Shown here piece after piece: positions 1 to 6,145 of a DNA stretch of 9,626 bases. Position 1 is the first letter of the stretch, and the number at the start of each line of letters is the position of its first letter. The notes under the pieces are model-generated. The model saw nothing but the letters and a program-made list of their open reading frames with translations, ran no database searches and was not told the DNA's origin. The position numbers and the translations under genes are program-made. Location: contig CAYTOF010000076.1 in the NCBI GenBank assembly GCA_964439435.1, forward strand, positions 1-9,626, in the 5' to 3' direction. This stretch comes from CAYTOF01 sp964439435. Its GTDB lineage: Bacteria > Bacillota > Clostridia > Oscillospirales > QAMX01.

Positions 1-53
1 TGCGTTTTCTTGGTCTTTCACTTGGAGACACAGTCCCGGACGCAAAGACAATA
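1..53 (+). pseudogene. IS5-family transposase fragment, interrupted
   Basis: Read from base 3, the + strand encodes RFLGLSLGDTVPDAKTI and then meets a TGA at 54-56. The pattern RFLGL-x-L-x-D-x-VPDA-x-TI is the conserved N-terminal region of IS5-type DDE transposases, where it normally continues with W-x-F-R-E. The match stops exactly where the left end of an IS3-family element begins (TG at 54-55), so the transposase gene was most likely broken by that insertion. Only 17 codons are visible; the 5' part lies outside the window and the 3' part is not in the window. The family call rests on recalled motif similarity over a short stretch, but the residues are distinctive. It cannot encode a working enzyme. 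Confidence 0.65.
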
Positions 54-80
54 TGACCCAGGCCCGGGTTGACGGACACA
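54..80 (+). repeat. Left terminal inverted repeat of an IS3-family element
   Basis: The segment starts with TG, as IS3-family ends do, has a GC-rich CCCGGG core at 63-68 and a GGACA motif at 74-78. It lies 39 bases upstream of the orfA ATG, a usual distance for this family. It also marks the point where the IS5 transposase frame is lost. The matching right repeat is not in the window, so the boundary is inferred from the 5' TG, the broken gene and the spacing to orfA. Confidence 0.5.
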
Positions 81-118
81 GAGATAAGTTGCTACAATAG
101 CTGAAAAGAAAGGCTGTG

Positions 119-376
119 ATGGCAATGGGAAGAAGAACATACGACGTAGCGTTCAAACAGGAATCGGTGCGTCAGGTGACAGATCAGGAGCGGCACAAAT
201 CGGAGGTCGCTCGTGAACTCGGGTTGCACGTAAACACGCTGAGCCGTTGGATTGAGGAAGTCGCGGAGCACGGTAACGACGCGTTCCCCGGCAAGGGAAA
301 GCTACGCCCCGATGATGAAGAAATTCGGCTGCTAAAGCGGAAGGTTACCGTTCTTGAAAAGGAGGAATCAATTTGA
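119..376 (+). pseudogene. IS3-family transposase OrfA, truncated at the 3' end
   Basis: This is the helix-turn-helix DNA-binding subunit of an IS3-family transposase; OrfA binds the element ends and is joined by frameshifting to the OrfB DDE catalytic domain. The N-terminus (RRTYDVAFKQESVR) and the recognition region (EVARELGLHVNTLSRWIEEV, about residues 30-50) are typical, followed by the AFPGKGKL turn and the start of the leucine-zipper helix (EIRLLKRKVTVLEKE). The family normally continues with about ten or more residues (RDILKKA type); here the frame leaves the family after LEKE and stops at TGA. No orfB and no right end follow. ATG 119 is preferred over GTG 116 because AAAGG ends five bases upstream of it; ATG 125 is also possible. 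Transposition from this copy is not expected. Confidence 0.8.
357..365 (+). promoter_or_regulatory. Strong Shine-Dalgarno at the truncation junction
   Basis: AAAAGGAGG lies seven bases ahead of TTG 373. Its 5' half is also the GAA-AAG-GAG codons expected in IS3 orfA, so the deletion junction falls in or beside the ribosome site. The site decides the TTG start of the following short frame. Confidence 0.5.
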
Positions 377-588
377 GCCTTTATATATTTATTGCTTGTG
401 AATATGAGTTGCCAACACTATATAGTCCCAAACTTCATACACCAAATGGGAAAAGAATTGCCGTATATCAAAGTGAAGAAGATTTGGATCATCTTGAAAT
501 TATACCAGAAGAAGTGATAATTATTATATTCTTTTGTTGTCTTACAAATATATGCAGTGAGCGCTGTGCCGACGAAGTTGTACTATAA
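373..588 (+). pseudogene. Short AT-rich reading frame, probably the truncated start of an unknown gene
   Basis: A 71-residue frame opens at TTG 373, which overlaps the TGA of the broken orfA (TTGA) and has a strong ribosome site. The base composition is clearly more AT-rich than on either side. The N-terminal part (MSLYIFIACEYELPTLYSPK, then a hydrophilic stretch ending near EEDLDHLEIIPEE) looks like a real soluble protein; it vaguely recalls short uncharacterised Firmicute proteins that begin M-x-x-Y-x-FIA, but this is a weak memory, not a family assignment. After about residue 48 the sequence becomes IIIIFFCCLTNIC and then a short tail, which looks like read-through into unrelated DNA. I infer the 5' end of a gene joined to IS debris on its left and cut on its right. 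It runs toward the arg operon. No function can be given. Confidence 0.35.
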
Positions 589-591
589 CAT

Positions 592-640
592 AAAAACCGC
601 CCCGCCTACGGGCACGCGCGCGTAGCACGCGTGGCGCGGT
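592..640 (-). terminator. Probable intrinsic terminator of the arg operon
   Basis: Read on the - strand, this lies 36 bases beyond the carB-dapF stop codon. ACCGC (640-636) can pair with GCGGT (600-596), enclosing two hairpins: CACGCG/CGCGTG (633-628 with 618-613) and CCCG/CGGG (612-609 with 604-601). The closing strand runs directly into TTTTT (596-592). A GC-rich fold followed by a T-run right after the last gene fits a Rho-independent terminator, though a three-way fold is more elaborate than usual. On the + strand the same fold is followed only by a weaker TTTT (649-652), so some bidirectional action is possible. Confidence 0.6.
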
Positions 641-675
641 CGCCTGCCTTTTATGCTTTGTTTCATTGTAAATTG

Positions 676-3600
676 CTACATTTCTATTTCACCTTCAAAT
701 ACGAGCTTTGCATCTCCCGTGAGGTAGACGGCATTGTCTTGATAGTTCACCACCAAATCACCGCCCCGAAGCTTTACCGTTATATCCGCATATTTGTCGC
801 AATATCCGTTTTCCACCGCAGCGACCGCCGCGGCACATGCTCCTGTTCCGCAGGCGAGGGTTTCGCCGTTTCCTCTCTCCCACACACGCATTTTGAGCAT
901 ACGACGGTTCACGACACGCACAAATTCCGTGTTCACCCTGTCGGGGAAAATATCCGCCGTTTCAAATTCCGGGCCGACTTTCTCGATATCAACATCGCCG
1001 ACTATGGCGCAAAACACCACAGCATGAGGATTTCCCATGGAAACACAGGTTATCTTGTATTCCGCACCGCCGATGATCACGCTGTGGGAAATGATTTTCT
1101 CGCCTTTTAGAGTGACAGGGATTTTTTCCGGTGAAAGCCATGCTTTGCCCATGTCGACCCGCACCGACCCCACTTTTCCGTCAAAGGGATAGAGGGTCAA
1201 CCCTCTCACTCCGCTGGCTGTCTCCACAGAAATCTCTTCTGTTTGTACATGCCCTCTGTCATAGAGCAGTTTTCCCACACACCTGATGCTGTTGCCCGCC
1301 ATTTTGCCTTCGCTGCCGTCAGAGTTGAAGATGCGCATTTTTGCTTGTGCTATTTGGGAACTCTCCACGAGAACAAGTCCGTCTCCGCCTATACCGTAAT
1401 TTCGATCCGAATATTCCAAAGAGAGGGATTCCGGACAGGTTATCGCCCCGTCAAAATTTTCAAAGTAGATATAGTCGTTGCCTGTGCCTTGCATTTTGGC
1501 AAATTTCAATCTCAGCGGTTCTTTTCTCATGTTATTCAAATCCACAAGCTCGGTGTTTTTCTCATTGTATCTGCCTGCGAGGATGTCTGCGAGTGCCCCG
1601 GCTGTGTCAAGTGAGGTCAAACAAGCGGTGCCCAGCCCGACAGCATGCCTGTGCAATCTTATAAAGTCCTGCACACTTGCCCTGTTGTGCTCCGCCGTAT
1701 ACAGAATATAGTCTATTTTCCCCTCATCCAAGAGGTTTAATATTTCATTGGAATCGGAAAGCTTTTCAACGATCACAATATCCGCTCCGATAGACGCTAT
1801 TTCTCGGGCATTCCCGTCCGTTGTGTAGATGCGCAGCCCCAAATCGTCAAACTTTTTGGCCAGCCCTGCTATTTCGAACCGATCCTCTGTGTTTACGCTT
1901 ATCAAAACTCCCCCGCCTCGGCGTGCATCTTTTATTTTTAAACCCGCCGACAGCAAGCCTTTGAAAAGCGCCTCTTTCAGGTTTTTGCCTATCCCCAACA
2001 CTTCGCCTGTGGATTTCATCTCAGGAGAGAGCGTCGAATCCACATCGGAGAGTTTTTCAAAGGAAAATACGGGCACTTTCACAGCCACATAAGGCGGTTT
2101 TTTATAGAGTCCCGTTCCGTACCCAAAGTCTTTGAGTTTGTGTCCCAGCATAGCACGGGTTGCAAGCTCCACCATGGGAACACCCGTGACTTTGCTGATA
2201 TAGGGCACGGTCCGCGAAGCTCTTGGGTTTACCTCAATAACATACAGCTCGTTTTCCGATATCAGATATTGAATATTGACAAGACCTTTTGTCCCCAAGG
2301 CAAGTGCTAATTTCTCCGAACAGGAGACTATCTCCTTCAACAGCTTGTCACTTATATTGAATTGAGGATAAACGGCGATGGAATCGCCGCTGTGAACTCC
2401 CGCTCGCTCAATGTGTTCCATGACTCCGGGTATGAGGACATCCTCACCGTCCGAGATCACGTCAACTTCCAACTCAATGCCCGGCATGTATTTGTCTATG
2501 AGTACCGGATTTTCCACATACCGCGAAAAAATGACATCCAGATATCTTTTCGCGTCTTCGTCGTTGTAAGCGATGACCATGTTTTGGCCACCAATCACAT
2601 AAGATGGCCGCAAAAGAACGGGATATGAAAGCTCCTGCGCTGCCTTTAAAGCCCCCGCTTTGTCCTTTGCCGTGAGGCCCTTGGGCCTCTTTACCGCTAT
2701 CTCCTCCAGGAGATGGTCAAATCGCTCGCGATCTTCCGCCGTGTCTATACCTTGCGCCGAAGTGCCAAGGATTTTTACTCCCTTGGAATCTAAAAACTTA
2801 GCCAGCTTGATGGCGGTTTGCCCGCCGAAAGCGACAACAACACCCTCGGGTTTTTCAAGCTGTATGATATCCCAAACATCCTCCGGGGTTAGCGGTTCAA
2901 AATACAACCTGTGCGCCGTGTCAAAGTCTGTGGAGACGGTTTCAGGGTTGTTGTTTATGATGATGACCTCATATCCAAGCTTTTTCAACGCCCAAACACA
3001 GTGCACGGAGGAATAATCAAACTCTATACCCTGCCCGATGCGTATGGGGCCTGAGCCCAGAACGATGATCTTTTTCTTATCGCTTTTCAACAGGCTTGCC
3101 TCGCAAACCCCATTGTTTACGGAATAAAAATAAACCGCTTCGGATCTGAAGGCGCCCGCGCAGGTATCAACGGCTTTGTACGCTGTTTGTCTCTCCGCGG
3201 GGCATGGCTTCCCGCCAATACGGGCGATCGCCGCATCGGTATATCCAAGTTTCCTGCCAAAATCACACAGTTCACTGTCGGTTCCTTGTTTTGCAAGAAG
3301 CTTTTCAAAATCACCGATTGCTTTTATTTTATTCAAAAACCAAGGGTCAATTTTGGTCAGCTCATGTATTTCTTCGATTTCATGTCCCCGTGAAAGCGCT
3401 TCAAATATGGCAAAAAGGCGCAAATCGTCCCGTTTGGCGATTTTGCTCATTATATCGTTTTCTGCGGCTGTTTCAGGATGTGAGAGGGTGTCGGTCGGAA
3501 GTTCCGCTCCTCGAACGGCTTTCATAAGAGCCGCCTCAAAACTGACTCCCAGCGCCATAACTTCCCCTGTCGCTTTCATCTGTGTCCCCAGGGTGCGGGA

Positions 3601-4704
3601 AGCCGCCGCAAACTTGTCAAAGGGCCATTTGGGCAATTTCACCGCCACATAGTCAAGCTGAGGCTCAAAAGATGCGTTTGTTTCGGGGGCAAGGTGATTT
3701 TGTATCTCCTTGAAATCATATCCAAGGGCAATCTTCACAACGACTTTGGCTATGGGATATCCCGTCGCTTTGGAAGCCAGAGCCGATGAGCGCGAGACAC
3801 GGGGGTTCACTTCTATCACGGCATATTCAAAACTGTGCGGGTTGAGGGCGAACTGCACATTACACCCGCCCCTTATGTCGAGTTCCTTTATGATGTCCAG
3901 TGCCGCATTGCGCAGCATATTGTATTCTTTACCTGCAAGTGTCAAAGCGGGGGCAACGACGATGCTGTCCCCTGTGTGGATGCCGACAGGGTCGATGTTT
4001 TCCATGCTGCAAACCGTTATAGCTTTTCCGCCGTTGTCCCTAATGACTTCAAACTCTATCTCTTTCCAGCCGTATATGTATCTCTCAACGAGCACTTGGC
4101 CGATGGGTGACAGCAACAAGCCGTTTTTAACTATTTTCACTAACTCTATATCATCATATGCGACTCCGCCACCCGCTCCTCCCAAGGTAAAGGCCGGACG
4201 GATGATGACGGGATAACCGATTTGCTTCGCAATATTGCGAGCTTCGTCGCATTTTTCTGCCACCGCAGAGGGTATGATGGGTTGGGCGATCTTCTCCATG
4301 GTTTGGGCAAAAAGCTTTCTGTCTTCGGCTTTTGAAATTGTCTCGGCAGAGGTGCCGAGCAGGCGCACCCCAAATCGCGAGAGAAAACCCTCTTTTGCCA
4401 ACTTCATACCTATGGTAAGCCCTGTCTGCCCTCCGAGGGAAGCAAGAAGACTGTCAGGTCGTTCTTTTTCTATTATGCGCTTTATTGTCTCCACTGTGAG
4501 CGGTTCGAGATAAATCCGAGAAGCCAGCGCATGATCGGTCATAATCGTAGCGGGGTTGGAGTTCACCAGCACGACTTCGACCCCTTCGTCTTTCAAAACG
4601 CGGCAAGCTTGAGCTCCCGCGTAATCAAACTCGGCCGCTTGGCCTATCACTATGGGTCCTGAGCCTATCACCATCACTTTTTTTATACCGGAATCACGAG
4701 GCAT
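676..4704 (-). CDS. carB-dapF: Fused carbamoyl-phosphate synthase large subunit and diaminopimelate epimerase (CarB-DapF)
   Basis: This single frame of 1342 residues holds two enzymes. Residues 1-1058 are a full CarB, which makes carbamoyl phosphate from bicarbonate, ammonia and two ATP. The first ATP-grasp half has GSGPIVIGQ, RPAFTLGGAGGG (about 169-180) and EVNPRVSRSSA (from 298); the second has GSGPIRIGQG, RPSYVIGGQNM and EVNPRASR (from 824). An MGS-type allosteric domain covers about 930-1040. Residues 1059-1342 are a complete DapF, which converts LL- to meso-diaminopimelate: MQGTGNDY, GIGGDG, GNPHAV, ERGNGET and LACGTGACAAA with Cys1285. The first catalytic Cys is replaced by Ala1136 (MAGNSIRC). 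ATG 4704 is chosen because it begins the usual CarB N-terminus (MPRDSGIKKV) and has GAAAGG nine bases upstream; an ATG at 4740 has no ribosome site. No stop or strong ribosome site separates the two parts. It is the last gene of the operon. Confidence 0.93.
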   Translation of the reverse strand: MPRDSGIKKVMVIGSGPIVIGQAAEFDYAGAQACRVLKDEGVEVVLVNSNPATIMTDHALASRIYLEPLTVETIKRIIEKERPDSLLASLGGQTGLTIGMKLAKEGFLSRFGVRLLGTSAETISKAEDRKLFAQTMEKIAQPIIPSAVAEKCDEARNIAKQIGYPVIIRPAFTLGGAGGGVAYDDIELVKIVKNGLLLSPIGQVLVERYIYGWKEIEFEVIRDNGGKAITVCSMENIDPVGIHTGDSIVVAPALTLAGKEYNMLRNAALDIIKELDIRGGCNVQFALNPHSFEYAVIEVNPRVSRSSALASKATGYPIAKVVVKIALGYDFKEIQNHLAPETNASFEPQLDYVAVKLPKWPFDKFAAASRTLGTQMKATGEVMALGVSFEAALMKAVRGAELPTDTLSHPETAAENDIMSKIAKRDDLRLFAIFEALSRGHEIEEIHELTKIDPWFLNKIKAIGDFEKLLAKQGTDSELCDFGRKLGYTDAAIARIGGKPCPAERQTAYKAVDTCAGAFRSEAVYFYSVNNGVCEASLLKSDKKKIIVLGSGPIRIGQGIEFDYSSVHCVWALKKLGYEVIIINNNPETVSTDFDTAHRLYFEPLTPEDVWDIIQLEKPEGVVVAFGGQTAIKLAKFLDSKGVKILGTSAQGIDTAEDRERFDHLLEEIAVKRPKGLTAKDKAGALKAAQELSYPVLLRPSYVIGGQNMVIAYNDEDAKRYLDVIFSRYVENPVLIDKYMPGIELEVDVISDGEDVLIPGVMEHIERAGVHSGDSIAVYPQFNISDKLLKEIVSCSEKLALALGTKGLVNIQYLISENELYVIEVNPRASRTVPYISKVTGVPMVELATRAMLGHKLKDFGYGTGLYKKPPYVAVKVPVFSFEKLSDVDSTLSPEMKSTGEVLGIGKNLKEALFKGLLSAGLKIKDARRGGGVLISVNTEDRFEIAGLAKKFDDLGLRIYTTDGNAREIASIGADIVIVEKLSDSNEILNLLDEGKIDYILYTAEHNRASVQDFIRLHRHAVGLGTACLTSLDTAGALADILAGRYNEKNTELVDLNNMRKEPLRLKFAKMQGTGNDYIYFENFDGAITCPESLSLEYSDRNYGIGGDGLVLVESSQIAQAKMRIFNSDGSEGKMAGNSIRCVGKLLYDRGHVQTEEISVETASGVRGLTLYPFDGKVGSVRVDMGKAWLSPEKIPVTLKGEKIISHSVIIGGAEYKITCVSMGNPHAVVFCAIVGDVDIEKVGPEFETADIFPDRVNTEFVRVVNRRMLKMRVWERGNGETLACGTGACAAAVAAVENGYCDKYADITVKLRGGDLVVNYQDNAVYLTGDAKLVFEGEIEM
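1297..1299 (-). other. Ala codon at the first catalytic Cys position of the DapF module
   Basis: The - strand codon GCG gives Ala1136 in MAGNSIRC. Characterised DapF enzymes have MCGNG-x-RC here, the first Cys being one of the two acid/base thiols. The later Cys in the same motif (IRC) is kept but is not the catalytic one in the known enzymes. Confidence 0.7.
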
Positions 4705-4787
4705 AATCATTTGCCTTTCATGGAAAAGCGTCGCAAACATGCGGCACTTTTAATATAATTGTTTGTCGTAAAGGGATTTAAGTAAAA
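4705..4787 (-). other. carA-carB gap, possible relic of carA
   Basis: These 83 bases are the longest gap inside the operon. After the carA TGA (4790-4788) the same frame stays open for 26 codons, from F-Y-L-N to M-K-G-K, and closes with a TGA at 4709-4707 that overlaps an ATG next to the carB start. This would suit the ATGA-type coupling expected between an intact carA and carB, but the residues show no convincing likeness to the CarA C-terminus. A weak TATATT-like stretch is present without a matching -35 element, so I do not call a promoter. Confidence 0.3.
4714..4719 (-). promoter_or_regulatory. Shine-Dalgarno that sets the carB start
   Basis: GAAAGG on the - strand sits nine bases before ATG 4704 and only three before ATG 4710, which favours 4704. 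The in-frame ATG 4740, upstream of this site, lacks any purine-rich site. Confidence 0.6.
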
Positions 4788-5195
4788 TCAAACAGATCCT
4801 GTTATACACGCATTCGCGTTTTCGCTCTCTCTCAATATCTGCGCTATTTCCCGTGTATCCACATCATAGATGCCGGGTATGCCCTGTTCCCGCAGGAACA
4901 CCTCAAGGGGCATCTCCGTCCTGAAGTTGGATGGGACAAGGCAGTGTTCTCTGACGACAACACCGCATATATGCGCTCGGTCCGAGACAAAGTCCTCAGG
5001 ATTTACACCGAAATTGCCTATAAGAGGAAATGTCAGCAATAAAATTTTCCCAAAAAGAGCGGGGTCAGTCAACAGCTCCGATAAGCCCGTTACGCCGTTT
5101 GCCACAGCGACGGAACCTCGGGCGGTACCCTGCGCTCCAAAAGCTTTTCCTTTGAATATCTGTCCGTTCTCAAGTTTTAAATATCGCTCTTCCAT
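4788..5195 (-). pseudogene. carA: Truncated carbamoyl-phosphate synthase small subunit (CarA), glutaminase domain absent
   Basis: CarA normally has about 350-380 residues: an N-terminal domain that docks on CarB, then a class I glutamine amidotransferase domain that releases ammonia. Only 135 residues are present. They match the N-terminal domain (LENGQIFKGKAFGAQG, LTDPALFGKILLLTFPLIGN, VVREHCLVPSNFRTEMPLEVFL, GIPGIYDVDTREIAQILRE) and stop at TGA after NACITGSV, which corresponds to about residue 133 of E. coli CarA. The catalytic Cys loop and the His/Glu of the amidotransferase are in none of the frames, and only 83 bases remain before carB, so this is a loss of about 240 residues rather than a frameshift. 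The usual FNT-x-MTGYQE motif is worn to VANGVTGLSE. No well-placed ribosome site precedes the ATG. It is most likely a decayed gene; a working stand-alone docking domain is the less likely alternative. Confidence 0.8.
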
Positions 5196-5236
5196 TTATT
5201 TGGCACTTGCCCCTTTGATGCAAATTGTGTGTGTTC

Positions 5237-6145
5237 TCATTTCGCCGTGAGCAGCTTTACCAGCACTGCCTTTTGTGCGTGCAACCGATTTTCCGCTTGA
5301 TCAAAAATCTTTTCCGCCTGTTCTTCAAAAACATCCGCCATTATCTCTTCGCCCTTGTGCGCGGGCAGACAGTGCAGCACCATGACATCGGCCTTTGCCG
5401 CTTTGGTAACTGTTTTGTCTATGCAAAATCCCGCAAAATCCTCTTTTCTTTTTTGAGCGGATGCCTCTTGTCCCATGGATGCCCAAACGTCTGTGTAGAG
5501 CACATCAGCGGACGAGGCCGCTGAAACAGGGTCTCTCGAAAGTTCAAACAGCCCCGTTTTGGTTGCTTTTTCCATTATATCGGCATCCGGCTCATAGCCC
5601 TCGGGACACGCCACGGAGATATGCATGCCACAGGCGGTACATCCCGCTATCAGGGAGTTGGCCATATTGTTGCCGTCCCCTATATAACAGAGCTTTTGGC
5701 CCGCCAGACTGCCGCGGTGTTCTCTGATTGTCATGAGGTCTGCCAACACCTGACAAGGATGTTCATAATCTGTCAAACCGTTTATGACGGGTATACTGCC
5801 AAAAGCCGCCAAATCCTCAACTTCACTCTGATCGAAAGTGCGGATCATGATGCAGTCGAGATACCTTGAAAGCACCCTTGCCGTGTCCTTGACATCCTCT
5901 CCGCGCCCAATCTGAAGATCAGCGGCACTCATGAAAAGTGCCATACCCCCAAGCTCATACATGCCCACCTCAAAGGAAACCCTTGTGCGTGTGGAGGCCT
6001 TGCGAAAGATCATCCCGAGGGTTTTGCCCTTTAAGGGTTCGTTTCGGATGCCGTTTTTCTTTTCATACTTCAGTTGGTCGGCAAGGTTTAAAATTCCGAC
6101 AATCTCCTCTTTTGAGAGGTCTGAGAGCTTAAGCAGATGTTTCAT
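5237..6145 (-). CDS. argF: Ornithine carbamoyltransferase
   Basis: ArgF joins carbamoyl phosphate to ornithine to give citrulline in the cytosol. The 302-residue length is normal. The carbamoyl-phosphate loop STRTR is at 51-55, HPCQ at 129-132, the ornithine-side SMGQE at 223-227 and the HCLPAH signature at 258-263. The N-terminus (MKHLLKLSDLSKEEI) is typical of the family. Its ATG lies inside the 3' end of argD, with a 17-base overlap, and has AGAGGTGAT close upstream, so translation of the two genes is probably coupled. carA follows 41 bases downstream, placing carbamoyl phosphate supply next to its user. Nothing looks broken. An aspartate carbamoyltransferase or a catabolic ArcB is less likely, given SMGQE, HCLPAH and the biosynthetic operon. 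Confidence 0.96.
   Translation of the reverse strand: MKHLLKLSDLSKEEIVGILNLADQLKYEKKNGIRNEPLKGKTLGMIFRKASTRTRVSFEVGMYELGGMALFMSAADLQIGRGEDVKDTARVLSRYLDCIMIRTFDQSEVEDLAAFGSIPVINGLTDYEHPCQVLADLMTIREHRGSLAGQKLCYIGDGNNMANSLIAGCTACGMHISVACPEGYEPDADIMEKATKTGLFELSRDPVSAASSADVLYTDVWASMGQEASAQKRKEDFAGFCIDKTVTKAAKADVMVLHCLPAHKGEEIMADVFEEQAEKIFDQAENRLHAQKAVLVKLLTAK

Noticed and set aside
1..44. Possible hairpin TGCGT/ACGCA
   Set aside because: Five pairs around a loop of more than 30 bases is weak, and the bases are explained as transposase codons.
1528..1530. Internal ATG as a separate start for dapF
   Set aside because: There is no stop between carB and dapF, and no purine-rich site at a usable distance upstream of this ATG; a fused protein is the simpler reading, though low-level internal initiation cannot be excluded.
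3710..4216. Long + strand reading frame opposite carB
   Set aside because: It is antisense to strongly conserved CarB sequence and has low-complexity composition and no family motifs; a shadow of the real gene.
4705..4740. Upstream ATG 4740 as the carB start
   Set aside because: It would add twelve residues not seen in CarB, has no ribosome site, and would place the good GAAAGG site inside the gene.
4705..4787. carA glutaminase domain hidden in another frame (simple frameshift)
   Set aside because: Only 83 bases separate the carA stop from carB, far too few for the missing 240 residues in any frame.
4740..4787. Internal promoter for carB
   Set aside because: A TATATT-like stretch exists, but no -35 hexamer sits at a proper distance; AT-rich gaps give such matches by chance.
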